From contig NZ_CP062788.1 in NCBI RefSeq assembly GCF_025136295.1, positions 1,960,001 to 2,024,000 of the forward strand: a stretch of DNA of 64,000 bases. The letters are read 5' to 3'. Origin of the DNA: Aestuariispira ectoiniformans. GTDB taxonomy: Bacteria > Pseudomonadota > Alphaproteobacteria > UBA8366 > Aestuariispiraceae. Shown one piece after another: positions 46,704 to 56,538 of the stretch. A model generated the notes under the pieces. That model did no database searches. It worked only from the letters and a program-made list of their open reading frames with translations, and was not told where the DNA came from. Numbering within the stretch: the first letter of the stretch is position 1; each line of letters opens with the position of its first letter. Both the position numbers and the translations under genes were made by a program.

Positions 46704-47585
46704 ATGGATTGGGACGACGGACGCATATTTCTGGTCGTGGCACGGGAGGGGCAGATGCTCTCTGCCGCCCGCAAGTTGGGCGTTAATCAGACCACGCTCA
46801 GTCGGAAAATCAGCAATCTTGAGGCCGACCTGCAGGCAACTTTGCTTGTAAGGGGGCCGGGCGGTTGTGTGTTGACGGAGGCAGGGCATGCCCTGATGGC
46901 AAAGCTGGAACGGGCCGAAACGGCGATGCTGGAAGGCGAGGCCCTGTTTCAGGGCGGTGTTGAAAAGCTCAGCGGGACCGTCCGTGTCGGGGCGCCGGAT
47001 GGCTTCGGCGTTTCCTTTCTTGCCCCCAGGCTGACGGGTCTTTTGGACAAATACCCGGACCTGAAGGTTGAGTTGGTGCCGGTCCCGCGCAGTTTTTCCC
47101 TGTCGCAGCGTGAGGCTGATATTGCAATTATGGTCGGTCGGCCAAAGACCGGTCGGCTGGTAATCAAGAAGCTGACGGATTATACGCTCGGCCTTTATGC
47201 TTCCCGCTCCTACCTTGAGGAGCATGGCCTTCCCGCCTGTATTGACGACCTTAAACAGCACCGCCTTGTCGGTTATGTGGAAGACCTGATCTATTCAACC
47301 CTGCTGAATTATGCGTCCGAGGTTTTTCAGGGGGCGGTACAGCAGCTTGGCATCAGTAGCGCCGTTGGCCAGTTGGAGGCCGTGCGCGCCGGGGCCGGGA
47401 TTGGTGTTCTGCATGATTATCTGGCGAAAGGGGATGCAGGCCTTGTCCGCCTGCTGGAGGAATCGACGATGCAGAGGTCCTATTGGATCGCTTATCATGA
47501 AAGTCAGCGGGAAATTCGTCGTGTCCAGGCGGTCGCCGATCACATCGGTCAGGTCGTCCGGCAGCATCATAACTGGGTTCGTTGA
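46704..47585 (+). CDS. LysR-family regulator divergent from mmsA
   Basis: This protein of about 293 residues has the helix-turn-helix MLSAARKLGVNQTTLSRKISNLEADL and a LysR effector domain. The ATG at 46704 gives the usual MDWDDGRIFLVVARE start; an upstream in-frame Met at 46638 would begin within the promoter palindrome, so it is not used. It probably controls mmsA. Confidence 0.85.
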   Translation: MDWDDGRIFLVVAREGQMLSAARKLGVNQTTLSRKISNLEADLQATLLVRGPGGCVLTEAGHALMAKLERAETAMLEGEALFQGGVEKLSGTVRVGAPDGFGVSFLAPRLTGLLDKYPDLKVELVPVPRSFSLSQREADIAIMVGRPKTGRLVIKKLTDYTLGLYASRSYLEEHGLPACIDDLKQHRLVGYVEDLIYSTLLNYASEVFQGAVQQLGISSAVGQLEAVRAGAGIGVLHDYLAKGDAGLVRLLEESTMQRSYWIAYHESQREIRRVQAVADHIGQVVRQHHNWVR

Positions 47586-47619
47586 GCCGCCGAACAACCC
47601 TGTCTGTGTTGGTCTTGGG

Positions 47620-48831
47620 TCAGTTTGTCAGCGCCTTGGTTGCCGCCGCGATCCGGGACAGGGCCTCGCGCAGCTCCGCTTCGGAAGTGGCGTAGGAAAT
47701 CCTGAAATAGGGTGACAGACCGAACGCCGCGCCTGGCACGATGGCAACATGGGCCTTGTCCAGCAGGTAGTTACAATAATCCGTATCCGTTCCGAGGATA
47801 ATCCCATCCGGTGTCCGTTTACCAAGGACACCCTCACAACCGGCAAAGGCATAAAAGGCGCCTTTCGGGCGGATGCAGGTGATGCCCTCGATTGCATTGA
47901 GGCCGTCGACAACCAGATCGCGGCGCTGACGGAAGCTGTCGCAACGGTCTGTCAGGATATCCTGAGGTCCGTTCAGTGCCTCGACCGCTGCCGCCTGTGA
48001 AACGGAAGACGGGCAGGAGGTGGACTGGCTCTGGATGACCGCCATTGCCGCAATAAGCGCCTTCGGTCCCGCGCCATATCCAATGCGCCAGCCCGTCATG
48101 GCGTAGGCCTTGGAGACGCCGTTCATGGTCAGGCAACGATCCTTGAGGCGTGGCTCCACCTGCGCCGGGGTGACAAATTCAAAGCCGTCATAGACGATCT
48201 TCTCATAGATATCGTCGGCCAGAATCCACACATCCGGGTGCTCGAGAATAACGTCCAGCAAGGGCCGGTAATCTTCGGCGCCATAGGTGGCGCCTGCCGG
48301 ATTGGATGGGGCGTTGAACATCACCCAGCGCGTCTTGCCGGTGATCGCTGCTTCAAGATCGGAAGCCGTCAGGCGGAAGTCATTTTCCTGATGACAGGGA
48401 ACAAGCACCGGCTTGCCCCCGGCAATGGCAACGATATCGGAATAGGATGTCCAATAAGGTGTCGGGATGATCACCTCATCACCGGGTTCCAGGCTTGCCA
48501 TGAAGGCATTGAACAGAATCTGTTTGGCCCCGCTGCTGACCGTGATTTCATCCAGGTCATACTGCAGGCCGTTGTCCCGAAGAAACTTTGCCTGAATGGC
48601 CTGTTTCAGGGCGGGGGTACCGTCGAGAGGCGTGTATTTCGTATCGCCTGCCATGATGGCGGAGATCGCCGCATTCTTGACATTTGCCGGTGTGTCGAAG
48701 TCGGGTTCGCCTGCGCCCAGAATGATGACGGGCTTGCCGTCGCGCTTCATCTGGGCGGCCTTTTTGCCGATCTGCAGGATTTGGGAAACGCCGATGGCGT
48801 CGATACGGCTGGCTTTGCGGAAACTGGACAT
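47620..48831 (-). CDS. Class I aminotransferase (aspartate/2-aminoadipate type)
   Basis: This 403-residue PLP enzyme has the fold-type I motifs YTPLDGTPALKQAI, NAPSNPAGATY and SKAYAMTGWRIGY with the PLP Lys. Sequence alone cannot set its substrate. As the last gene of the run HglS, D-2-hydroxyglutarate dehydrogenase, aminotransferase, it most likely turns 2-aminoadipate into 2-oxoadipate. It is translated 23 bases after the dehydrogenase stop. Confidence 0.85.
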   Translation of the reverse strand: MSSFRKASRIDAIGVSQILQIGKKAAQMKRDGKPVIILGAGEPDFDTPANVKNAAISAIMAGDTKYTPLDGTPALKQAIQAKFLRDNGLQYDLDEITVSSGAKQILFNAFMASLEPGDEVIIPTPYWTSYSDIVAIAGGKPVLVPCHQENDFRLTASDLEAAITGKTRWVMFNAPSNPAGATYGAEDYRPLLDVILEHPDVWILADDIYEKIVYDGFEFVTPAQVEPRLKDRCLTMNGVSKAYAMTGWRIGYGAGPKALIAAMAVIQSQSTSCPSSVSQAAAVEALNGPQDILTDRCDSFRQRRDLVVDGLNAIEGITCIRPKGAFYAFAGCEGVLGKRTPDGIILGTDTDYCNYLLDKAHVAIVPGAAFGLSPYFRISYATSEAELREALSRIAAATKALTN

Positions 48832-48854
48832 GCTGTTGCCTTTCCAGGAATGCG

Positions 48855-50276
48855 TTAGTCGAAATGAACGGAGCCCAGCGGGCCGGGGGAGGTTACCTGT
48901 TTCAGGGCACGGGAAAGTTTTTTGATGGCATCTGGCGTGTACTGGTCGTAGTAGGCCTGGTTCTTGCGCCCGATGCCGTGTTCGGCGCTGAAACTGCCGT
49001 CAAATTCGTTGACGCAGATATCAATGACCCAGTCACGCAGGCGCTTTTCATAGGCCTCCAGATCGGCGGGCGGTCCGCCCGGATGGGACAGGTTGAAATG
49101 GACGCCGCCGTCGCCGATATGGCCGAAATCGCATATCTCCAGATCGGGGAATGTGTCCGGCAGGTGGTTGTGCATATAGGCGAGGAAGTCCATCAGGATG
49201 CCGCGCTCAAACGCGAGATCAAAGGCGAACAGGTGGCCTGCGTTTTTGACGCCTTCCGAAATGGAGTGCCGCAGAGCCCAGATTTCCTCCGGCCTGCCGA
49301 CAAGCGCATCGGCCAGCGGTTCCCCCGGTTCCTCCCAGATTTCCGCCAGACAGGCCTCGAGCAGATCGTCGATGGAAATTTCCCCCTCGCGGGGCTCCCA
49401 GGTGCGGGTTGCCTCCACCAGAATGGCGAGGTCCGGGATATCCCCATTGGCAAAGGGATTGCGCAGGCTGGGCGCGTGGTCAAAGGCGTGGCGCATAGCG
49501 TTGCCCGACATGCTTTCGAAGGCCGAAAGCTGTGGGCCAAGCTTGCGTTCCAGTGAGGCAAGAACCTGGAAAACCGCATCATCCGATCCCGGCACCACAA
49601 GAGCAGTGGCGGATTGCCGGGGAAGCGGTTCCAGATTGAGAACTGCTTCGGTGACAATACCGAATGTGCCGACCGTTCCGATGAAGACCTGCTTCCAGTC
49701 GACGCCCGTGTTGTTTTTCCTGAGCCCTTTATTCAGGTCCAGAATGCTGCCGTTATCGTCTGCCAGAACGGCCTTCAGGCCAAGGGTATTGGCGCGCACA
49801 TCACCGTAACGCAGGAAACGTCCGCCGCCCGTGTTGGTGGCGATCATGCCGCCAATCATCGGGTCCGCACTCAGGTCGACGGGGAAAAACAGGCCGTGTT
49901 CCTCAAGACGTGCATTCACCTCCGACAGGCGCATGCCCGCGCCGACGCGCAGGCTGCGGTTTCTGAGGTTCAGGTCGAACACCGTATTCATCCGGTCCAG
50001 GCTCAGAACGCCCTGCAATTTGGACCGATCCGGCGTAGAGCCGGAGACCACGCCCGTATTGCCGGATTGGGGGATCAGGGAGATTCCGTTTGTCACGCAG
50101 TAGGCGACAAAGCCGGACAGTTCCTCACTTGTCTCCGGTCGCAGGACAAAGGCGGCGCGCCCTTTGTCATGGCGCGCCCCGGTTTCATAACCCGCGAGAT
50201 CGTCTTCCGGCCCGAGTACGGATTTCCCGGACCGGGCCAGATGGCGAAGACTTGCAATATGTCTTTCGTTCAACAT
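48855..50276 (-). CDS. FAD-linked oxidase, D-2-hydroxyglutarate dehydrogenase-like
   Basis: This 473-residue protein has an FAD-binding PCMH domain (FVLRPETSEELSGFVAYCV, LIPQSGNTGVVSG) and a C-terminal half with GHIGDGGVHFN and SAEHGIGRKN, the metal-binding motifs of D2HGDH and D-lactate dehydrogenases. Its position after HglS makes D-2-hydroxyglutarate the likely substrate, giving 2-oxoglutarate. D-lactate or glycolate are alternatives. Confidence 0.84.
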   Translation of the reverse strand: MLNERHIASLRHLARSGKSVLGPEDDLAGYETGARHDKGRAAFVLRPETSEELSGFVAYCVTNGISLIPQSGNTGVVSGSTPDRSKLQGVLSLDRMNTVFDLNLRNRSLRVGAGMRLSEVNARLEEHGLFFPVDLSADPMIGGMIATNTGGGRFLRYGDVRANTLGLKAVLADDNGSILDLNKGLRKNNTGVDWKQVFIGTVGTFGIVTEAVLNLEPLPRQSATALVVPGSDDAVFQVLASLERKLGPQLSAFESMSGNAMRHAFDHAPSLRNPFANGDIPDLAILVEATRTWEPREGEISIDDLLEACLAEIWEEPGEPLADALVGRPEEIWALRHSISEGVKNAGHLFAFDLAFERGILMDFLAYMHNHLPDTFPDLEICDFGHIGDGGVHFNLSHPGGPPADLEAYEKRLRDWVIDICVNEFDGSFSAEHGIGRKNQAYYDQYTPDAIKKLSRALKQVTSPGPLGSVHFD

Positions 50277-50279
50277 GGA

Positions 50280-51662
50280 TTATGCGGCTGCCGTTGTCTT
50301 GAAACCGGACAGGCAGGCATCGATGGATTCCTTTTCGATCCTTGCATAATGCGCGAATTCATCCAGTACGGTTGAACCAAGCGCTTCTTCAAAGATCTTC
50401 TGATTTGAATCCGGCGTGAAATTCTCGCCTTTGTCATCGCCCAGGTTGGACTGGAAAATGCCAGCGGCGGAAACCGGCAGGAAATCTTCGTAGACGACGG
50501 GGGCGTAGGCTACCAGACCCTCTGCGATAAGGTCTTCCAGTTGAGCGCTGGACTGTGCAGACTGCCCTTTTTCGGTGATGAAATACTGGAAATAGGCAAG
50601 CCCCTGTTTTCGGATTTCTTCCCAACTGTCGGGGAATTCGGCAAATACGTCGGCCAGGGTCTGCATATAGTCACTGCTGTTGGAACCGTCCCCGGCAGGC
50701 AGGATTTTTTCACGTGTCTTGGTCAGCAGGGCATCATAGAGGTCACGGCCCTTCGGTGTCAGGGCAACGCCACGCTGTTCGATCTCACCGAAACGTGCGG
50801 TGTGATGTCCTTCGGCCCATTCGCCGTTTTCCTGTTTGAAAAGCACCGGTTCGCTCAGCGCTTTGAACGAGGTCTGGCGCAGCAGGATCGGACACTGACG
50901 GGCAGGCGGGCCTTCGATCACGGCTTTCGGGTCGATCCCTTTTTCAGGCATTGTTGCCTGAACCGTGTCGATATCGAGGGTGCGCGGCGTCAGGTGATTG
51001 ATATGCGGTCCCTGGAAAGAGACTACATCGGCGATCAGACGGTGTGCCTTCACCAGTCGGTCAAAAAGGGCCAGGTCAAGGCGTGCGTGAGAATGCCAGC
51101 GGAAGGTTTCCAGGGCTTCCTTTACAAAGCTGTCGGTGTCGTCCTCGGCGAGCCCGCCCTGTGCTTCTGCCTTTTCAATCAGCGCCAGCACGCCATCGGT
51201 GAAAATCTTGCGGGTTGCGAGAATTTCTTCCGCCTCTTTCCGCAAGTCCTGATCCTTGACCAGATCCAGACGCAGGAGGGACGTGAAAACCCGGAACGGG
51301 TTGGCGGCCAGAGAGGCGCGATCCACGGGGCGGAAGGCTGTGGAATGGACCGGAATGCCTGCGACGGACAGGTCGTAGTAACCGACCGGGAACATGCCCA
51401 TGACAGCGAAGAGGCGGCGCATGGTGTGAAGTTCTTCCGCCGTGCCCAACCGGATTGCGCCGTGGCGTTCTTCCGTGATGCGGTCAATGCCGTCGGTGTG
51501 GCCAAGCTCCGACTTCAACTCGTCATTCTGCTCAAGGGTTACGCGGTTGATTTCCTCAACCATATCGACAAGCACGCCATAGGCGGGCACTTCCTGCCGG
51601 AACATTTCCGACATGGCGCATGAGAATTCCTGACGGATGATGTCTGGATTGGTGAAGGACAT
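50280..51662 (-). CDS. hglS: 2-Oxoadipate dioxygenase/decarboxylase (HglS, DUF1338)
   Basis: This protein of about 460 residues resembles the YdcJ/HglS family. Candidate metal ligands are the His in ERHGAIRLG, the His residues in PHINHLT and the Glu in FGEIEQRG. HglS converts 2-oxoadipate to D-2-hydroxyglutarate in lysine breakdown. The ATG at 51662 is chosen because GGGAG sits 8 bases upstream; an ATG at 51668 is the alternative. It is 3 bases from the following D-2-hydroxyglutarate dehydrogenase-like gene, which fits the pathway. Confidence 0.88.
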   Translation of the reverse strand: MSFTNPDIIRQEFSCAMSEMFRQEVPAYGVLVDMVEEINRVTLEQNDELKSELGHTDGIDRITEERHGAIRLGTAEELHTMRRLFAVMGMFPVGYYDLSVAGIPVHSTAFRPVDRASLAANPFRVFTSLLRLDLVKDQDLRKEAEEILATRKIFTDGVLALIEKAEAQGGLAEDDTDSFVKEALETFRWHSHARLDLALFDRLVKAHRLIADVVSFQGPHINHLTPRTLDIDTVQATMPEKGIDPKAVIEGPPARQCPILLRQTSFKALSEPVLFKQENGEWAEGHHTARFGEIEQRGVALTPKGRDLYDALLTKTREKILPAGDGSNSSDYMQTLADVFAEFPDSWEEIRKQGLAYFQYFITEKGQSAQSSAQLEDLIAEGLVAYAPVVYEDFLPVSAAGIFQSNLGDDKGENFTPDSNQKIFEEALGSTVLDEFAHYARIEKESIDACLSGFKTTAAA

Positions 51663-51773
51663 GAACATTTCTCCCGGTACAATAACCCTGTTGGGCGGTC
51701 AGTTACGGGGAGAGATAAACCGTTTCATAGGTTCAAAAAATGACCTAAAATCAAATTAACTCATTCCATTTTG

Positions 51774-52661
51774 TTATGTGTTTCCAGCTTCCTTCTTCAG
51801 CCAGCTTTCAAATTTCTGTATATGTTCGCCCGCCTTTCCGTGCGGGCGGACCAGATAATAGCTCTTCTCCGTTGTCAGGGCGGGGCCTGTAATTTGCACA
51901 AGCTGTTTGTCCTGTAACTCGCGGGTGATCATCGCGACCGGGATCAGGGCGGCACCCAGGCTGGCAATTGCCGCTGTGATGATCATGGAATATTGGTCGA
52001 AATAGCGGCCTTCACGCCGGACAACCCCGGCAATTGCCGCTTCCCTGAACCAGTCCTGCCAGACATCGGGGCGGCTTTGCAGATGCAGGAGCGGGACGTC
52101 CGTGATGTTTTCCAATGTGCCCAGCCCGTATTGATCGAAAAAGGCAGGAGAGCAGACAGGCACCATCTTCTCTCCGAAGAGATGGGTCATCTTTGTATTC
52201 GGCCAGTTCTGCAGGCCGTAATGGATGGCAAGATCAAACGGATCGCGTTCAAATTCGAACGGGTCGAGCCTTGTGCTGAAATTGACCTCGATCTCTGGAT
52301 TGCCTGCAAGAAAGGCGGGAAGCCGCGGGATAAGCCAGCGATTGGCAAAGGTCGGCAAGGTGGCAATCGACAGGGTGACCTTGTCATTGCCGGAGGAGAT
52401 GACCTTTTGAATCGAGTTCTGGATGCTGCTCAGGTCATGTTCCAGATCGGCGGCAAAGCTTTTGCCTGCCTGGGTCAGGGCAACGCCGCGTCCGACCCGC
52501 CGGAACAGGTCGACCCCGAGATCGACTTCCAGCTCCCGGATTTTCTTGCTGACCGCACTTTGTGTCATGCGTAGTTCTTCGGCTGCGGCGGTAAAGCTTT
52601 GGTGCCGGGCCGCGCGTTCAAAACAGCGGAGATGGGTAAGACTGGGGAAGCGGTTTTTCAT
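51774..52661 (-). CDS. LysR-family regulator (GcvA-type), second of an overlapping pair
   Basis: This protein of about 295 residues has the helix-turn-helix SFTAAAEELRMTQSAVSKKIRELEVDLG and a LysR effector domain. Its ATG at 52661 overlaps the stop of the preceding LysR gene by 4 bases (ATGA), so the two are translated together. A run of 111 bases separates it from hglS on the same strand, which could carry its own promoter. The two LysR proteins are paralogous but clearly different. Confidence 0.86.
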   Translation of the reverse strand: MKNRFPSLTHLRCFERAARHQSFTAAAEELRMTQSAVSKKIRELEVDLGVDLFRRVGRGVALTQAGKSFAADLEHDLSSIQNSIQKVISSGNDKVTLSIATLPTFANRWLIPRLPAFLAGNPEIEVNFSTRLDPFEFERDPFDLAIHYGLQNWPNTKMTHLFGEKMVPVCSPAFFDQYGLGTLENITDVPLLHLQSRPDVWQDWFREAAIAGVVRREGRYFDQYSMIITAAIASLGAALIPVAMITRELQDKQLVQITGPALTTEKSYYLVRPHGKAGEHIQKFESWLKKEAGNT

Positions 52662-53587
52662 GAATGCACCACGTCTCGCGTTGACTGGTCCTGTGTCTGG
52701 CTCTGCAACCATTCGCGAAATTTGATCAGCGGATAGCTGCCGGACTGCGCCTCCGGCCAGACAAGGAAATATTCACCCAGCGTCACGGCTTCGCCCGGCA
52801 CGGCCAGCGCCAGTCTCCCCTGCGCAATTTCGTTTTCGGCCAGAAAGGTCGGCAACAGGGCGATGCCCAGTCCGTGGATTGCTGCTTGTGTCATCGTTGA
52901 TGACTGGTCGAACAGCATACCGTGCAGATTGCCTGCGGGGATATCATGCAGGGTGAACCATTGTTCCCAGCAATCCGGATGACTTTCCAGATGCAGTAGG
53001 GGATGGGCAAGCAAATCGCCTGGTTTTTCAATCGGCTTGTCCAGAAAGGTCGGCGCGCAGACGGGAAGTACGTATTTCGGCATCAGCGGCAGGTATTCCA
53101 CGTCCGCCCAGTCCCGGACCCCATAGTGAATGGCCGCATGGGCGGTGCCGGTGTTGAAACTGAACGGCAGATTGTGGGTCTGCAGGTTCACCGTTATTTC
53201 CGGATGCGACTTCACAAAATCCCGCAGGCGCGGGGCCAGCCAGTTCAGGCCGAAGGAAGGCAGGATCGACAGGTTCAGGCTGCCGCCGGTTGGATTGGCG
53301 CGCAGCTTGATCGACGCCTGCCCAAGCCGATTGATCAGGAACCGTGCTTCTTTCGCGAACTCTGCCCCCGCCGGTGTCAGTTGAAGGCGCATTTGTTCCC
53401 GGGAGATCAGGTCTACCCCCAATTGTTCCTCCAACTGCTTGAGTTGTCGGCTGACCGCGCTTTGCGTCAGGGACAAATCCTCTGCCGCCGCAGAGGCGCT
53501 GCCCAGCCGGTCCACGGCTTCAAGGGCAAGCAGGGAGGAAATAGAGGGGAGGAAACGTCGTGCCGTAATCATATGATGAAAGATCAT
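52658..53587 (-). CDS. LysR-family regulator (GcvA-type), first of an overlapping pair
   Basis: This protein of about 309 residues has the helix-turn-helix SASAAAEDLSLTQSAVSRQLKQLEEQLG and a LysR effector domain. The start is uncertain: the ATG at 53587 is used here, with TTG at 53608 and ATG at 53572 as alternatives and no clear ribosome-binding site. It is divergent from the piperideine-6-carboxylate dehydrogenase-like gene, so it may regulate both directions. Confidence 0.82.
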   Translation of the reverse strand: MIFHHMITARRFLPSISSLLALEAVDRLGSASAAAEDLSLTQSAVSRQLKQLEEQLGVDLISREQMRLQLTPAGAEFAKEARFLINRLGQASIKLRANPTGGSLNLSILPSFGLNWLAPRLRDFVKSHPEITVNLQTHNLPFSFNTGTAHAAIHYGVRDWADVEYLPLMPKYVLPVCAPTFLDKPIEKPGDLLAHPLLHLESHPDCWEQWFTLHDIPAGNLHGMLFDQSSTMTQAAIHGLGIALLPTFLAENEIAQGRLALAVPGEAVTLGEYFLVWPEAQSGSYPLIKFREWLQSQTQDQSTRDVVHS

Positions 53588-53713
53588 ACATCTAGAACTT
53601 AGTTTCAATAGGAAATGTCGCAGTGCACTGGCAGATAGAAGGCAGGATTATACGGCCTGAGGGAGGGAAGTGCGTCTACCTCATGCCTGATTGTGATGTT
53701 GAAAGGAAGTTCT

Positions 53714-55216
53714 ATGACACATTCTCATATCCTCAAGGCTGCTGGCTTTGGCGAGGCAGAGCTGAATGCCGGGGCGCTGGTGGTGACCACGCCTGTTGAC
53801 GGCAGTGAGATCGCCCGCCTTGCAATACACAGCCAGGCAGATGCGAACGAACAGATTGCGGATGCAAAGGATGCATTCAAGGCATGGCGGGTGGTTCCCG
53901 CCCCGCGTCGGGGGGAACTGGTGCGGCTGCTGGGTGAGGCGCTTCGTGAGGAAAAGGAGAATCTGGGCCGGTTGGTGACGCTGGAATGCGGCAAGATTTA
54001 TCAGGAAGGCCTGGGCGAAGTGCAGGAAATGATCGACATCTGCGACTTTGCCGTTGGCCTGTCGCGCCAGCTTTACGGCCTGACGATCGCCTCGGAACGT
54101 CCCGGCCACGCCATGCGGGAAAGTTGGCATCCGATGGGCACCTGCGGGATTATCACGGCCTTCAACTTCCCCGTCGCGCCCTGGTGCTGGAATGCGGCGC
54201 TGGCGCTGGTTTGTGGCGATCCGGTGATTTGGAAGCCGTCTGAGAAAACGCCGCTGACGGCGCTTGCGGTGCAGAAAATCTGTGACCGGGTGATGGAACA
54301 ATTCGGGTCGGACGCGCCGAAGGGCCTGATTCAGACCCTGATTGGAGAACGTGAACTGGGCCAGGCGCTGACCGCGTCCAAAGATGTGGCAATCATTTCT
54401 GCCACCGGCTCCGTTCCCATGGGACAGGCCGTGGCGCGCGATATGGCAGGCCGTCTGGGCCGGACGATCCTGGAACTGGGTGGGAACAACGCGATGATTG
54501 TAGCGCCCTCCGCCGATCTGGAAATGGCCTTGCGGGCGATTGTTTTCTCTGCGGTGGGCACCGCAGGGCAGCGTTGCACGACGCTTCGCCGCCTGGTGGT
54601 TCATGAAGATATTTATGACACATTGGTGCCGCGTCTGATCTCCGCCTATGAAACGCTGCCCATCGGTGATCCGCTGGCGGATGGCACGCTGGTCGGCCCG
54701 CTGATCGATACCGGGGCCATGGCGGCCATGGACAAATCTCTGCAGCAGGCCAAAGTTGAAGGCGGTACGGTCCACGGTGGCGGTCAGGCGCTTTCCTCTG
54801 AATTCCCCGGCGCGGCCTATGTCCGTCCGGCGATTGTGGAGATGCCGGAACAAAGCGCCATCATGCATCAGGAGACCTTCGCGCCGATTCTATATGTGGT
54901 GAAATATAAAGACCTTAACGATGCCATCGACATGCAGAATGCGGTTCCGCAGGGGCTGTCCTCCTGCATTTTCTCTACCGATGTACGCGAGACCGAATAT
55001 TTCTTGTCAGCAGCCGGTTCCGATTGTGGTATTGCCAACGTGAATATCGGTCCGTCCGGTGCGGAAATCGGAGGGGCCTTCGGTGGCGAAAAAGAAACCG
55101 GCGGCGGCCGGGAAAGCGGATCGGATGCCTGGAAGGGGTATATGCGCCGCCAGACCAATACCGTGAACTATTCTCGGGAACTGCCATTGGCACAGGGGAT
55201 AAAATTTGACATCTGA
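53714..55216 (+). CDS. amaB: Piperideine-6-carboxylate/aminoadipate-semialdehyde dehydrogenase-like (AmaB/ALDH7-type)
   Basis: This 500-residue ALDH has FNFPVAPWCWNAALAL, LELGGNNAMIV and GTAGQRCTTLRRLVVHE (nucleophile Cys), features of the ALDH7/antiquitin group. That group oxidises delta-1-piperideine-6-carboxylate (in balance with aminoadipate semialdehyde) to 2-aminoadipate. The ATG at 53714 has GGAAG 5 bases upstream. The following oxidase overlaps it by 11 bases. Confidence 0.87.
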   Translation: MTHSHILKAAGFGEAELNAGALVVTTPVDGSEIARLAIHSQADANEQIADAKDAFKAWRVVPAPRRGELVRLLGEALREEKENLGRLVTLECGKIYQEGLGEVQEMIDICDFAVGLSRQLYGLTIASERPGHAMRESWHPMGTCGIITAFNFPVAPWCWNAALALVCGDPVIWKPSEKTPLTALAVQKICDRVMEQFGSDAPKGLIQTLIGERELGQALTASKDVAIISATGSVPMGQAVARDMAGRLGRTILELGGNNAMIVAPSADLEMALRAIVFSAVGTAGQRCTTLRRLVVHEDIYDTLVPRLISAYETLPIGDPLADGTLVGPLIDTGAMAAMDKSLQQAKVEGGTVHGGGQALSSEFPGAAYVRPAIVEMPEQSAIMHQETFAPILYVVKYKDLNDAIDMQNAVPQGLSSCIFSTDVRETEYFLSAAGSDCGIANVNIGPSGAEIGGAFGGEKETGGGRESGSDAWKGYMRRQTNTVNYSRELPLAQGIKFDI

Positions 55217-56489
55217 TCTTGCAAGCAGCCTTTGGCATCACACCTGCCGGGAACAGGTGAACGCCCCGGAACTGGCGGGTGATGTAGAGGCGGATCTGGT
55301 GGTGGTCGGCGGCGGATACACAGGGTGTTCCGCCGCCCTTCAGGCCACCCGTGATGGCGCATCCGTCTGTTTGGTCGAGGCCGATGAAATCGGGTCCGGC
55401 GGGTCAGGGCGCAATGTGGGGCTTGCCAACGCAGGTCTGTGGCTGCCGCCCAGGGATATCAATGCCCAGCTTGGCGAAAAGGCTGGAAAGCGATTATCCC
55501 AAATTCTTGCCGAAGCACCGGATACGGTCTTCGGTCTGATCGAAGAATTCGGCATTGCCTGTGAGGCGGTTCGCAATGGAACCCTGCATTGTGCGCATGC
55601 GCCATCCGGGATGGGTGATCTTGAAAACCGCCATGCGCAGCTTGTGGAAACTGGTGCGCCGGTTCGCTTGTTGGGGCGTGACGAGGCGATGGCCCGCGTT
55701 GGCTCCGCACAGGTTCATGGTGCCCTGTTCGACCCCCGCGCGGGAACGATCCAGCCCCTTGCCTATGCCCGGGGACTGGCCCGTGCCGCCGTCGAATCCG
55801 GGGTCGCGTTGCACCAGAAATCTCCGGCAACCGCTATAGAGCGGGATGGCGATTTCTGGCGTGTGCGCACGCCCAAAGGATCGGTGAAGGCGCATGCGCT
55901 CCTTTTGGCAACCAATGCCTATATGAAGCCGGTCAAAGGAATGAAAACGCCCGATGTCGTGCCGGTGCATTTCTTCCAGGGCGCGACTGATCCTCTTGAC
56001 CCGGCATTGCTGGACAAGATTCTGCCCGGCCAGGAAGGATGCTGGGATACCGCCCTCGTGATGTCTTCCTGGCGACGGGATGAGGCCGGTCGGCTGATTG
56101 TTGGCGCGATGGGACAGCTTGATCATTTTGCAGGCGCCTTCCATCGAAACTGGCTGCGGCGCAAGCTGGCGTCCATGTTCCCGGAGCTTGGCGGGGTGAC
56201 GCTGCGGCAGATGTGGTATGGCCGTATCGGCATGACGCTGGAACATCTTCCCAAAATCCTGTCCATCGGTCCGAACGCAATGGCGTGCTTCGGTTATTCC
56301 GGGCGCGGCATCGGGCCGGGCACGGCGTTTGGCCAGCGCATGGCAAAGGCGTTGCTGGGCGGGCGCGCCGATGTGCTGCCGGTTTCGCCGGTTGAGGCAC
56401 ATGGCCTGCCCTTTGCCGGTATCCGGCAGGCCTATTACGAGACCGGGGCGACCCTGACGCATTTCGTGAAGGATCGCGGCGCAGGGTAG
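55206..56489 (+). CDS. amaA: DAO-family FAD oxidase, L-pipecolate oxidase-like
   Basis: This 427-residue protein has the FAD motif LVVVGGGYTGCSAALQATRDG and DAO-type blocks (GSGGSGRNVGLANAGLW, CFGYSGRGIGPGTAFGQRMAKAL). It should oxidise L-pipecolate to piperideine-6-carboxylate, the substrate of the gene before it. Other amine oxidases of this family are possible. The start is TTG at 55206, overlapping the preceding gene by 11 bases, with AGGGG upstream. Confidence 0.78.
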   Translation: MTSDLASSLWHHTCREQVNAPELAGDVEADLVVVGGGYTGCSAALQATRDGASVCLVEADEIGSGGSGRNVGLANAGLWLPPRDINAQLGEKAGKRLSQILAEAPDTVFGLIEEFGIACEAVRNGTLHCAHAPSGMGDLENRHAQLVETGAPVRLLGRDEAMARVGSAQVHGALFDPRAGTIQPLAYARGLARAAVESGVALHQKSPATAIERDGDFWRVRTPKGSVKAHALLLATNAYMKPVKGMKTPDVVPVHFFQGATDPLDPALLDKILPGQEGCWDTALVMSSWRRDEAGRLIVGAMGQLDHFAGAFHRNWLRRKLASMFPELGGVTLRQMWYGRIGMTLEHLPKILSIGPNAMACFGYSGRGIGPGTAFGQRMAKALLGGRADVLPVSPVEAHGLPFAGIRQAYYETGATLTHFVKDRGAG

Positions 56490-56538
56490 GGCTTCTGCCT
56501 TCCGGTGCGATATGTGCGTGTGAGACATGGGAGTTGTG

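Noticed and set aside
50541-51623. 360-codon plus-strand frame opposite hglS
   Set aside because: It is antisense to hglS, has no recognisable motif and lacks a ribosome-binding site.
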